From Scatosoma sp045650185 (GTDB taxonomy: Bacteria; Bacillota; Clostridia; Christensenellales; Borkfalkiaceae), in contig JAZRQY010000012.1 in assembly GCA_045650185.1 (NCBI GenBank), forward strand, positions 1-64,000: 64,000 nt of DNA. Reading direction: 5' to 3'. Below are positions 1 to 7,966 of the stretch, one piece after another. A program made the translations under genes and the position numbers. Position 1 is the first letter of the stretch. Every line of letters starts with the position of its first letter. A model generated the notes under the pieces. That model made no database searches. It saw nothing but the letters and a program-made list of their open reading frames with translations, and was not told the DNA's origin.

Positions 1-584
1 GGTAAAGGAATAATACGTTCTGAAAAGTCCGTTTTTGGCGTGTCTATAACCTTAACGTATTTACCGTTTTCCCAACTATCGTGGCAAGATTTAGAAATGG
101 TTATAATACCTTTTTGTAAATCTACGTCATCCCACGTAAAGGATAAAAGTTCGCCAATACGCAAGCCCGTGTAAAGACAAAGCACTACGCCGAACAATTT
201 GTTTTTCTTTTTTTCAAAGATAAATTGCTCGATTTTTCGTTGTTCTTCTTTAGAAAAGCAATCAACTTGCTTTTCACGCTGTTTAGGGCGCACGATAGCC
301 ATTGTAAACTCTTTGTCCGTTACGCCAAGTAATACTGCTCGGCGCAAAGAAGATTTAAGCACGGATATAATACCGTTTACTGTGTTTGCAGATAAGCCTT
401 TTTCCGATAAATCCACGGTAAAGCGTTGTAAAACGGTTGCCGTTAAATCGTTAAGTTCAAATTCTCCAAGCGCAGGGAATATATGTAGTTCTATTTGCCT
501 TTGATACTTTTTGTACGTTCTTATTTTCGTAGTGGACTTGACGTACAAAGCAAGCCACTCGTTTAACCAATTTTTATATTTCAA
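1..584 (-). CDS. Tyrosine recombinase (integrase), N-terminal 194 residues, partial
   Basis: Site-specific recombinase of a mobile element; it would cut and rejoin att sites. The start is a TTG at 584-582, preceded by AGGAGG six bases upstream (591-596); no ATG fits. The reading frame stays open to the left edge, so the C-terminus with the HxxR and tyrosine motifs is outside the window. Visible are an N-terminal SAM-like core-binding domain (roughly residues 1-110) and the start of the catalytic domain with the motif YTGLRIGELLSFTWDDVD, which holds the first catalytic arginine. It is the last gene of a minus-strand set (DUF6100, unknown, 55-aa protein, integrase), an order common at one end of Clostridial integrative elements. 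The family call is firm; the identity of the element is not. Confidence 0.9.
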   Translation of the reverse strand, partial: MKYKNWLNEWLALYVKSTTKIRTYKKYQRQIELHIFPALGEFELNDLTATVLQRFTVDLSEKGLSANTVNGIISVLKSSLRRAVLLGVTDKEFTMAIVRPKQREKQVDCFSKEEQRKIEQFIFEKKKNKLFGVVLCLYTGLRIGELLSFTWDDVDLQKGIITISKSCHDSWENGKYVKVIDTPKTDFSERIIPL

Positions 585-645
585 TTTTATCCTCCTGTAA
601 AAATTGTGCCGTTTTAGGCAGGGTAACGGCAAACCTGACCGCTTG

Positions 646-813
646 TTATTTAGCAGGCGGATTTTTATTTAGTTGTTCTTTTTTCCAGTTTTCAAACGCC
701 TTTTTTCCTTCCTCCGTTTCAAAATATTTCTGTATCGCTGGTAATAATGCTCTCGCCAACGAATCCAAGACAAAATCAGGTATCCCCGTTTTGTTCGTCT
801 TCTTCCTCGACAT
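646..813 (-). CDS. Small 55-aa accessory protein of the mobile element
   Basis: A short gene starting at the ATG at 813-811 inside the 3' end of the preceding gene (38-nt overlap) and ending at TAA 646-648. It begins MSRKKTNKTG, continues IPDFVLDSLARALLPAI and has a charged tail ending NKNPPAK. From memory, small proteins with a 'PDFxLxSLAR.LLP.I..FFE.EEG...F..WK' pattern lie beside integrases in Clostridial conjugative elements, which supports it being real. Function unknown; the overlap suggests translational coupling to the upstream gene. It is an open frame of good coding character with no competing gene on either strand. Confidence 0.65.
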   Translation of the reverse strand: MSRKKTNKTGIPDFVLDSLARALLPAIQKYFETEEGKKAFENWKKEQLNKNPPAK

Positions 814-1975
814 CTTCCTCTTTTTGGGGCGCTAACCCTAAAATTTTCTCAACCGTATCGATTGAAAAACAACGAATATGTATTTTCTTTGAAAAGAATT
901 CTTGAATAAAAGGTATTTGATGTTCAAAACAAACGATAGCGTTTACTTGCGTGCCTTTTTTCATTTGTTTCTTCATATAAAGCAACGATGCAACGTCGCA
1001 GTCTAAAAAATTGTAATAGAATGTTTTTCCGTTATCAACAGCAAAACGGTTATCCGTAGTTAACCAACCACATTCTTTAGGGCAAATCTTTCTTGCAAGA
1101 ATTTCTTGCCAATCCCCCAAATGAAACAACCGTAAAATACGCATACCGTCAGACGATAAAGGAATAGCGTATACGTGCCGATAGAAACTGCTTTGCGTAT
1201 AATCCTTATGCTTGTTGGCGCGTTTGTTATAAACGTATCGCAAAGTATCGACAACATACATCTCGTTTTCCGTAAGCATAATACAAGCAGGCGACTTTTC
1301 TAAAAATCTACCGCCGTTGTTTCTGTTTATAATGAATAAATTATCTTTCATTTTTGCTTCCGAGTTTTCCCAAAGCTTTGCCATATCGCCACCGATATTA
1401 TACAAAGTTGTAAATTGTCCGTTGAAAAAGAATGCCCCCGTTGCTCTTGTAAAAACCGTTTCCTTCATTTCGTAATCTTTATCGCCTTTAATAGCACGAG
1501 CCGTATAGAAGCAAGGTTGTTCCTCAAACTCTACCGGAAGCGTTTCCGAACCTTCTGCTAAATCGGGGAGATGCGCTGGATTATACGCAAACTCTGCACC
1601 TCTACACATAGCAAGCGTTTCAGCAATCTTGAAATTTCTATCACGGTGCCTTTCTCCGCCAGAAAAATTATTTTGACCGAAAATTGTATCGTAATACTCA
1701 TATAATTTCGTCCATTTCAACAAAGTTTCAGCACCTTTTAAAAGGCGAATACCACGCCGTTTACCTTTACCTACAATGGCTAAAACTCTTGCCGTTACGG
1801 TTTCTTTGGTATAATCGTTGAGATAGGTTTGTTCTTCCGTCATTCTCGCAACCGTTGCACGGTACATACGCCTATTCCCAAGCATACCTAATCTATATAA
1901 AGGAAATTCGCCTACGATTGCAACGACTTTAAGAATTTCAAATGCTTGACAATTAGCGTTCAGATGGATGGTCAT
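776..1975 (-). CDS. Mobile-element protein of unknown function (399 aa)
   Basis: The start is taken at 1975 because AAAGGAGG lies seven bases upstream; an in-frame ATG further up would lie deeper in the DUF6100 gene. The first 80 residues are helical and read like a winged-helix segment (LKVVAIVGEFPLYRLGMLG, then RMYRATVARM). The middle is rich in aromatic residues, with no catalytic motif that I recognise, and the C-terminus is an acidic tail (EEDVEEEDEQ). The arrangement is loosely like replication-relaxation family proteins of conjugative elements, but I cannot confirm that. It overlaps DUF6100 by 23 nt at its 5' end and the 55-aa gene by 38 nt at its 3' end, so the four genes probably form one transcript. 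Confidence 0.55.
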   Translation of the reverse strand: MTIHLNANCQAFEILKVVAIVGEFPLYRLGMLGNRRMYRATVARMTEEQTYLNDYTKETVTARVLAIVGKGKRRGIRLLKGAETLLKWTKLYEYYDTIFGQNNFSGGERHRDRNFKIAETLAMCRGAEFAYNPAHLPDLAEGSETLPVEFEEQPCFYTARAIKGDKDYEMKETVFTRATGAFFFNGQFTTLYNIGGDMAKLWENSEAKMKDNLFIINRNNGGRFLEKSPACIMLTENEMYVVDTLRYVYNKRANKHKDYTQSSFYRHVYAIPLSSDGMRILRLFHLGDWQEILARKICPKECGWLTTDNRFAVDNGKTFYYNFLDCDVASLLYMKKQMKKGTQVNAIVCFEHQIPFIQEFFSKKIHIRCFSIDTVEKILGLAPQKEEDVEEEDEQNGDT

Positions 1976-2615
1976 ACCAAATCCTCCTTTCCTTACGCCA
2001 AGCATCAAAATCGGTTTCAGGGATAACGTAGATATTCGTGCGGTTTTGTTCTCCTGCTTTGCTTACGTACACGTGAGAGCATACGTAGGGGCTGTCATCA
2101 CGAAGGATAAACAACGCAATCATATCGGTCACGGTATTGATTTCTATGTTATCGTGATCCCGCCATTCTCTTTTCGGGATACGATGGTCATAGATATGCT
2201 CGTAGATAAGAATACATTTACCGAATCTTTGTATATTCTTATCCTTGCAATATTCGGAAAGCGCGTCGTGCACGATTTCACGAATATATTGTGCGTTTCC
2301 TTTCTCTTTTCTGGGGAGCAAGGCAGGGATGGAGAGCACAAACCATCCTTCTTTTGTAAAATTGATTTCCACAGGCGCATTGCTTTGAATCGCCTGTTTT
2401 ACGGCTTGTTCCGACTCTTTTCTGCCCTGACAGATTACTAAATCTCTCGAAAGGGGAACAAGCCTCTCCACCGTGCGCTCATAGTCTAATGATAAATCGT
2501 AAACGCTGTTTTCATCATTGTAAGCCACGGCTTGTTGAATATCGCTCATTATTTTATTGGCTTTATTCAAAGTTCTATTGTTTTTCTTTATAATATCTAA
2601 ATAAGCTTGATTCAT
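1953..2615 (-). CDS. DUF6100 family protein
   Basis: 220 aa. A helical N-terminal half (roughly residues 1-75) is followed by a conserved domain with GWFVLSIPALLPRKEKGN, CILIYEHIYD, REWRDHDNIEINTVTDMIAL and the end segment TNIYVIPETDFDAWRKE. This matches the DUF6100 family as I remember it, which occurs almost only in Firmicute integrative and conjugative elements next to the integrase. Function unknown. AAGGAG lies nine bases ahead of the ATG at 2615. It is the first gene of the visible operon and has a terminator-like hairpin in its leader (2805-2841), which may attenuate transcription. Confidence 0.7.
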   Translation of the reverse strand: MNQAYLDIIKKNNRTLNKANKIMSDIQQAVAYNDENSVYDLSLDYERTVERLVPLSRDLVICQGRKESEQAVKQAIQSNAPVEINFTKEGWFVLSIPALLPRKEKGNAQYIREIVHDALSEYCKDKNIQRFGKCILIYEHIYDHRIPKREWRDHDNIEINTVTDMIALFILRDDSPYVCSHVYVSKAGEQNRTNIYVIPETDFDAWRKERRIWYDHPSER

Positions 2616-2804
2616 ATTGATTGTCTCCTTGTTAAAAACTTTTTCAGCTCTTAACCCATTGCTGAGGTTGGGTAGGATTTTAACGGGTCATCCTAAAACC
2701 AAAATGTGATTTATTGCTAAACCCTAAAAGACATTTAACGAATAGCGTTTCTTGAATGAGTTATACAAAACGGATATTGTTTTTCCTACTGATACTGATT
2801 TTAT

Positions 2805-2841
2805 AAATAAAAAACGACTCTTCGGGCAGTGAAAAGTCGTT
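2805..2841 (-). terminator. Terminator-like hairpin in the leader of the DUF6100 operon
   Basis: On the minus strand AACGACTTTTC pairs with GAAGAGTCGTT (arms 2831-2841 and 2813-2823; one G-U-type mismatch) and is followed by a run of T. A second small hairpin (AGCCATT/AATGGCT, 2847-2866) lies just upstream. The pair could attenuate the downstream mobile-element genes or end a short RNA. Confidence 0.5.
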
Positions 2842-3125
2842 GTTTTAGCCATTTATACGAATGGCTCTAATGATATATTTTTATGTCGGAGATTTTTCCA
2901 ATGCTATAAGCTTGCAATTACATAAAGGACGAAAATCTAGACATTTTTCTTAAAATTTGATTTATTATAATCTGAAATGATTTTTAATCGATTGATTTCT
3001 GACAATTTTTTGAGAATGGACTTCTATAAAACAAAAAAGCCAATTATCCCCTCGGGTAATTGACACATTTTAATCGCTTAAGGGCATACTATCCCTTAGC
3101 AATTCTTACAATGACACTTTGTAAC

Positions 3126-3206
3126 TCTGATAACGATTTCTTCCCTTTAGGAAAATCTGATACTCTATTCGCCTTGCGCAAATCTGATACTGTGATACTT
3201 CTGATA
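3126..3206. repeat. Cluster of TCTGATA direct repeats
   Basis: TCTGATA occurs at 3126-3132, 3156-3162, 3183-3189 and 3200-3206, with a near copy TGTGATA at 3191. A related CTGATACTGATT lies at about 2789. Spacing is irregular (30, 27 and 17 nt). Iteron-like or regulator-binding repeats are possible. Confidence 0.45.
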
Positions 3207-3507
3207 ACTGTATTCTTCTCAATGGAAGAATGTGAAACTCTACTACAAGACTAACATCTTGTGGATATATAATAGCAAAAAGAAAACTTGTTGTCAATCG
3301 GAAATGATTGTATTTATAAAACTTTTTTTGAAAGAAAATATTTTTTATGACTGCCGGGGGAGTAGGTGCTTTTCTTATCATTTTTATCTCGGTTTTAGAT
3401 TTACACCCTAACTCCGAAAATCTCCCTATACCCATAGTTATCTCTATCTAAAATACAGTATTCTTCTTTTGTTGCGAATACAAAAAAAGAGGAATTGATT
3501 ATATATA

Positions 3508-3598
3508 CCGAGAGAGAAAAATTATATCCCCGCCCTCACTTTGTTCGGGCGGGGATATGCTTATATAATTCGTTTCGCACAGATTATGTCTCTCTCGG
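3508..3598. other. Nested stem-loop, possible structured RNA
   Basis: Outer arms CCGAGAGAGA (3508-3517) and TCTCTCTCGG (3589-3598) enclose a 12-bp GC-rich hairpin ATATCCCCGCCC/GGGCGGGGATAT (3524-3535 and 3547-3558), all inside AT-rich DNA. It is not followed by a long T run on either strand, so it is not a simple terminator. Confidence 0.4.
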
Positions 3599-3754
3599 GC
3601 GAACATCGCCAATTTTTAGTCAAGGTCAAACATCTAAAAAGTCCTTGATTTTCCTGCGTTTTTAGGAGTTTGTAATATACTCTTTTGCATATGTAAGAAA
3701 AATTTAGCGATTTTTTGCATTTTTTACAGGTATTTTGATGCTAAAACTTACGAC

Positions 3755-5218
3755 TCAATTTGCTGTAATTCTTTTATATACAGTTAATGCATGTGTGTCC
3801 GTCATCCCAGAAATTTGGTCTGTAACTAACAATAATTTGTTATATATTTTTTCTGCATCAGATATATCTTTTTGATTGGCAAGCTCGCAAATATACCTAT
3901 AATTCTTTGATAAAGACGAATACAATAAATTTTCAGCAGTGTCTTTACCGCAATCATTTTTGTTCCAATTAACTGTTGCTGGGACATACGTTTCTAAAAG
4001 TTTAGTTATAACAGCAAAGGCCCTTGTTTTATTTTCTATTAAGTGATGACAATAATATATATTTTCTCTCTCTATTTTTCTCAGAATTTCCGCAATAGTA
4101 GCAGCTTTTGAACAATTTAATAACTCGTACTTAAATTCGCCGTTCATAATTTCTTCATAATGCTCATTAAAAGAGATATAAATAGAATCAATCATTAATC
4201 CTTTTATTAATACTCTTGCCCGATGAATAACATAACCTTCATCATCTTCATAGTTCATATTTTTAGCTAAATTCTTATATTTTTGCATTTGTTCGAGCAC
4301 TTTCTTAACAATCTCATCATTCGACTTCTCTTTTAAATATTTTTCAATTTTATCCATCGGGAGTAAGCCTTTATGATGCGCATCTTCAATATCCGCAGTC
4401 AAATATGCTATATCGTCAGCCGCTTCCAATAGATATGCTAATGGATGCCTAATTCCATTCAATCCTAAAGTCGATTGAATGTCATCAAACAATTCTTTTT
4501 CCGCAGAAAAATATCCCATTTTCTTATTAATGAGATTTTCTTTGTCTATCATCGTTGAACTTGTAGGATATTTAATAAATGACGCTAAAACAGGATATGT
4601 CAAATTCATTCCTGTTTCATCTACCACAAGATTTAATTTAGAAACCAAACGCAACAGTTGCGCATTTCCTTCAAAGTGAATTAAATCTTCAGCATATGCA
4701 CCCTTTAGCTTATACGCTAACGTGTCTTTTGCATCACTTCCATCTTTAAACACTAGACGGCCATCGGAATTCGTTGCTAATTTTCCCAAGTTATTAGCAA
4801 ACCAATCTCCAATAATTTGTTCTCCTAAATGCCCAAATGGAGGATTTCCCATATCGTGTAAAAGAGCAACTGTTTTTAAAATATTTGGAATTTCATCAAT
4901 ATTTTCACACGGCTCTAAATTGTTTATATCACTAGAAAAGTATTTTTTGTCACTTTGCTTTATGATTATTGCTGCCTGCATTCCAAGACTTTCAGCTATA
5001 GACATAACTTCAATCGAATGGGTTAGTCTAGTTCTAGCATAATCTTCTTGTTCTAATGGAAACACTTGTGCTTTATCTTGCAGCCTTCTTAATATAGTAC
5101 TATTGCAAACAGTATCGAAATCTTTCTTGAAAGGAGTACGATTATCATTTTTCGTTTTTTCTACTGTTGTCTTTTCTCTAACCCTTTTAGGGTGTAATAA
5201 CTTATCCCAATAAAGCAT
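3755..5218 (-). CDS. dgt: Deoxyguanosinetriphosphate triphosphohydrolase (dGTPase, HD domain)
   Basis: Hydrolyses dGTP to deoxyguanosine and triphosphate in the cytosol. Start chosen at 5218 (487 aa), with AGGAGA upstream; the open frame extends 35 codons further but without family similarity. The signature RRLQDKAQVFPLEQEDYARTR lies at residues 44-64, the first metal histidine at H67, and HDMGNPPFGH at 121-130 (HD pair H121-D122, H130). The DDIAYLTADIED segment supplies a further acidic residue. The gene is clearly more AT-rich than the core genes and sits between mobile-element DNA and ssrA, so it may have been acquired. dGTPases of this family can limit phage DNA synthesis by draining dGTP, so an antiviral role is possible but not shown. 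Confidence 0.9.
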   Translation of the reverse strand: MLYWDKLLHPKRVREKTTVEKTKNDNRTPFKKDFDTVCNSTILRRLQDKAQVFPLEQEDYARTRLTHSIEVMSIAESLGMQAAIIIKQSDKKYFSSDINNLEPCENIDEIPNILKTVALLHDMGNPPFGHLGEQIIGDWFANNLGKLATNSDGRLVFKDGSDAKDTLAYKLKGAYAEDLIHFEGNAQLLRLVSKLNLVVDETGMNLTYPVLASFIKYPTSSTMIDKENLINKKMGYFSAEKELFDDIQSTLGLNGIRHPLAYLLEAADDIAYLTADIEDAHHKGLLPMDKIEKYLKEKSNDEIVKKVLEQMQKYKNLAKNMNYEDDEGYVIHRARVLIKGLMIDSIYISFNEHYEEIMNGEFKYELLNCSKAATIAEILRKIERENIYYCHHLIENKTRAFAVITKLLETYVPATVNWNKNDCGKDTAENLLYSSLSKNYRYICELANQKDISDAEKIYNKLLLVTDQISGMTDTHALTVYKRITAN

Positions 5219-5337
5219 GTTTATCTCCTGTAAAATAGAATTTATTAACATAATTATACAGTAATGAGTTTTTGTTGTCAATTTGATATATACTACAAAA
5301 CAAATATTATTTTTTAAATGCACACAATTTAAAAATA

Positions 5338-5378
5338 AATCCGAACCATTCGCTTGTTACAAGAATTTGGTTCGGATT
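5338..5378 (-). terminator. Terminator of ssrA
   Basis: On the minus strand AATCCGAACCA pairs with TGGTTCGGATT (11 bp) just beyond the tmRNA 3' end, followed by TATTTTTAAA. Confidence 0.8.
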
Positions 5379-5387
5379 ATACTGACT

Positions 5388-5753
5388 TGGTGGAGGTGGT
5401 GAGAATTGAACTCACGTCTTACTCGGCTGCCAAAAAACTTTCTACATACTTAGTCTGTCTACTTTTCTTGTTCCCGCAACGCGGACAAACACGCTTTGCG
5501 GTACGCAGGTGGCTGAATACTCTTTTAAAAACACCACCCGATTCTTAAAAGAGTTTTCCGTCTAATTGACGCCGCGACCCTAACCGACGGATAAATTAGG
5601 CGCGACGTTTCGTTAATAAACGAGGTTACGCTGCAAGAGCGTAGTTTGCATTATAATCTGCATTTAAATTTAGGTGGAATGTTTTATCGTAGTCACTCCG
5701 TCTACGGTATGCTTATTCTTTCGCTCACCGGCAATCGAACCCGGTGCACCCCC
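5388..5753 (-). ncRNA. ssrA: Transfer-messenger RNA (tmRNA)
   Basis: 366 nt, one-piece. The 5' end GGGGGTG (5753-5747) pairs with CACCTCC just before the 3' ACCA (ending at 5388) to form a complete 7-bp acceptor stem. The T-arm is GTGAG-TTCAATT-CTCAC, and CCA is encoded. The internal reading frame runs from the resume codon GCA (5661-5659) to TAA (5628-5626) and encodes the tag ADYNANYALAA, ending in the usual protease-recognised ALAA. It rescues stalled ribosomes together with SmpB. The boundaries are set by the acceptor pairing. The 3' end of ssrA is a common integration site for mobile elements, and AT-rich DNA begins immediately beyond it. Confidence 0.95.
5626..5661 (-). other. tmRNA tag reading frame (ADYNANYALAA)
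   Basis: Eleven codons plus TAA inside ssrA. The usual clostridial and bacillar tags begin A(A/N)(D/N); this one starts ADYN and keeps the C-terminal YALAA. Confidence 0.9.
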
Positions 5754-5826
5754 ATTTGGTGTGTATCCTATTGCGGCAACGGCTTTTTGCCCTACCACTA
5801 TTATTATACACACTTCTTTGCTATTT

Positions 5827-6618
5827 TTAAACCTTTTTTGCTTTCTTTTTGAATTTTATCATCACCGTGGGATGTTCTTCCCCCGACAGTAAGCACCGCA
5901 CGTTTTTGAAATGCGCCAGCCACGAAATCGCCACAGCCAGTAGTGTGAACACCGCGCACAGCGTTATCCAGATACTCCCCACGCCGTAAACCGCATACAG
6001 CGTCCCTATCTGCCATACACCAAACCCGGCAAGATAACATAGATTGCACAGCGACCCCAATTTCGTCAAGGTAATCATGAACGGCAAAGTAGCAATCACC
6101 GCAATCCCTATCAACCAAAACCAAGGATTCGCAAGCCCAAGCATCAGCCAAAATAACCCGATACCGGACGAAATTCCCTTGCCGCCCTTAAACCGATTGA
6201 AAACGGGGTAAATATGCCCCAACACGGCGCACACCCCGCAAAGGAGCGCCGCAAACAACCCAACGGGAATCTGCGTCTGTGAAAACACAACGCCCTCCAC
6301 CGTCAGACTGCCCGTACCGTCTACCAACGCATAGCTGCCTTGATTGTAAAGGTGATAGACGATGACCGCAGGAATTCCTGCCTTGAATGCGTCAATAAAA
6401 AAGGTCAACGCGCCAAGACAGAACCCAAACTCTCGTATCATATTCGTTGCCCCGGGGTTGCCGCTGCCAATCTTGGTGATATCCCGCTTTTTTAAGCGTG
6501 AAATGAACCTTGCGGCACTAAAACAGCCTACCAGGTATCCAATCACTGCAATTAACACGAATTGCACCCAGTTGGGAATTACCCAAAACCAAGGCTCGGA
6601 AAGTACAAAATCTTTCAT
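5827..6618 (-). CDS. plsY: Acyl-phosphate:glycerol-3-phosphate acyltransferase
   Basis: Inner-membrane enzyme that transfers the acyl group from acyl phosphate to glycerol-3-phosphate, the first step of phospholipid synthesis. 263 aa with about six hydrophobic segments. The conserved PlsY motifs are present: GSGNPGATNMIR (around 52-63), HIYPVFNRFKGGKGISSG (around 135-152) and the late segment ISWLAHFKNVRCLLSGEEH. The start at 6618 has GAGGAG upstream, and der ends two bases before it, as in many Firmicutes. It is slightly longer than typical PlsY (about 200 aa), with an extra loop after the second membrane segment and a lysine-rich tail. Last gene of the lgt-to-plsY operon. Confidence 0.95.
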   Translation of the reverse strand: MKDFVLSEPWFWVIPNWVQFVLIAVIGYLVGCFSAARFISRLKKRDITKIGSGNPGATNMIREFGFCLGALTFFIDAFKAGIPAVIVYHLYNQGSYALVDGTGSLTVEGVVFSQTQIPVGLFAALLCGVCAVLGHIYPVFNRFKGGKGISSGIGLFWLMLGLANPWFWLIGIAVIATLPFMITLTKLGSLCNLCYLAGFGVWQIGTLYAVYGVGSIWITLCAVFTLLAVAISWLAHFKNVRCLLSGEEHPTVMIKFKKKAKKV

Positions 6619-6620
6619 AC

Positions 6621-7937
6621 TTACTCCTCGTCGTCCTTCTTTTCGCGAACGACGATTTTAATGGGCGTACCCGTAAAATCGTAGGCCTTTCGTATCGTGT
6701 TTTCAAGGTATCGAGCGTACGAGAAATGCAACAGCCCTTCGTCGTTGACGTGCAGAACGAACAACGGCGGACGAACCGCAACCTGTTGCGAGAAGTACAC
6801 TCGCATACGTCTGCCTTGATAGGAAGGTGGTTCTTGCATACGCACAGCGTCCGAAATCAAATCGTTCAGCGCGCCCGTAGAAACACGGAAGGATGCGTTG
6901 GCGTACACTTCTTCTGCAGCCGCCAAAATCTTTTCCACTCTCTGACCTGTCTTTGCGGAAATATAGATGGACTTATAGTAATCCATGAACTTCAAATCCT
7001 CTTTCAGTTGCGCCTCGAAGCGGTTGACGGTGTGGGTGTCCTTTTCAATCAAGTCCCACTTATTCATTACGATAACGGACGGCTTACCCTGTTCGTGTAC
7101 GTAGCCGATAATCTTCACGTCCTGCTCGGTCAAGCCCTCGGCAGAGTCCACCACCAAAAGGCATACGTCACTACGGCGCACAGCGTCGAACGCACGCATA
7201 TTGCTGTAATACTCCACGTCGTCCTCGACGTTCTTTTTCTTGCGAATCCCTGCCGTGTCGATAATCGTATACGCCTTATCCCCACGCATAAACAGGGTGT
7301 CAATCGCATCACGCGTCGTACCTGCCATCGGGGTGACGATACTTCTCTCGCTGCCCAGCAATTTGTTGACAAGGCTGGATTTCCCTGCGTTCGGCTTCCC
7401 GACGACGGCAATCTTCAAGGAGGGAATCTTCTCCTCTTCCCCATCGGGGAAGTAAGTCATCGCCTCGTCAAGTACGTCACCAATCCCCGTGGAATGTTCG
7501 GCAGATACCGCAAACGGCTCGCCAAGCCCCAAGGAATAGAACTCATACACCTTTTCGGGCGCGTAGTTGTCAATCTTGTTTACCACCAAAATGACCGGCT
7601 TTTTACAGCGACGCAGAATGTCCGCTACGTCGTAGTCAGAGGGGTGCAAGCCGTCCTTCCCGTCCGTAAAGAACAGGATAACGTCAGCGGTGTCAATCGC
7701 CACCTCTGCCTGCTTTGCAATTTCCTTCCACATAACGTCTTCAGACTTGAGCTCAATACCACCCGTATCCACCATGGTAAAGGTCTTATTACGCCAAGTA
7801 GCGTCCGTATACAGTCTATCACGGGTAACCCCGGGTCTATCCTCGGTAATCGAAATTTTTCTGCCTGCTACCTTGTTAAAGAACGTGCTTTTCCCCACGT
7901 TGGGACGCCCTACGAGGGCAACCAAAGGATTTGCCAT
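6621..7937 (-). CDS. der: Ribosome biogenesis GTPase Der (EngA)
   Basis: Double GTPase needed for maturation of the 50S subunit. 438 aa, the normal length. Two tandem G domains are visible, with P-loops GRPNVGKST (about 10-18) and GKPNAGKSS (about 180-188), switch motifs DTGGIE and DTAGI, and NKxD motifs NKID and NKWD. A C-terminal KH-like domain ends in a charged tail. It sits between the DUF512 radical SAM gene and plsY with short gaps. Start at 7937. Confidence 0.98.
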   Translation of the reverse strand: MANPLVALVGRPNVGKSTFFNKVAGRKISITEDRPGVTRDRLYTDATWRNKTFTMVDTGGIELKSEDVMWKEIAKQAEVAIDTADVILFFTDGKDGLHPSDYDVADILRRCKKPVILVVNKIDNYAPEKVYEFYSLGLGEPFAVSAEHSTGIGDVLDEAMTYFPDGEEEKIPSLKIAVVGKPNAGKSSLVNKLLGSERSIVTPMAGTTRDAIDTLFMRGDKAYTIIDTAGIRKKKNVEDDVEYYSNMRAFDAVRRSDVCLLVVDSAEGLTEQDVKIIGYVHEQGKPSVIVMNKWDLIEKDTHTVNRFEAQLKEDLKFMDYYKSIYISAKTGQRVEKILAAAEEVYANASFRVSTGALNDLISDAVRMQEPPSYQGRRMRVYFSQQVAVRPPLFVLHVNDEGLLHFSYARYLENTIRKAYDFTGTPIKIVVREKKDDEE

Positions 7938-7966
7938 ATCTATCTTATCCTCCTTGTAAATCGTAC

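Larger units (their letters stand above)
2616..3754. other. 1.1-kb non-coding junction between mobile element and dGTPase
   Basis: No convincing gene on either strand; the short open frames here are AT-rich and lack ribosome-binding sites. It holds a leader hairpin plus terminator (2805-2866), a cluster of TCTGATA repeats (3126-3206), a nested stem-loop (3508-3598) and the 3' end of the dgt transcript. It is strongly AT-rich compared with the core genes. Possible roles are an origin of transfer or replication, or the edge of the mobile element. None is proven. Confidence 0.6.

Noticed and set aside
199..504. Plus-strand open frame of 101 codons at the left edge
   Set aside because: It is the antisense shadow of the integrase gene, which has a good ribosome-binding site and clear catalytic motif.
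3060..3435. Short open frames in the AT-rich gap before dgt
   Set aside because: No ribosome-binding sites and repeat-driven composition; no recognisable protein.
5388..5753. Protein-coding frames across the tmRNA
   Set aside because: Acceptor stem, T-arm, CCA and tag frame identify ssrA; the open frames are chance.
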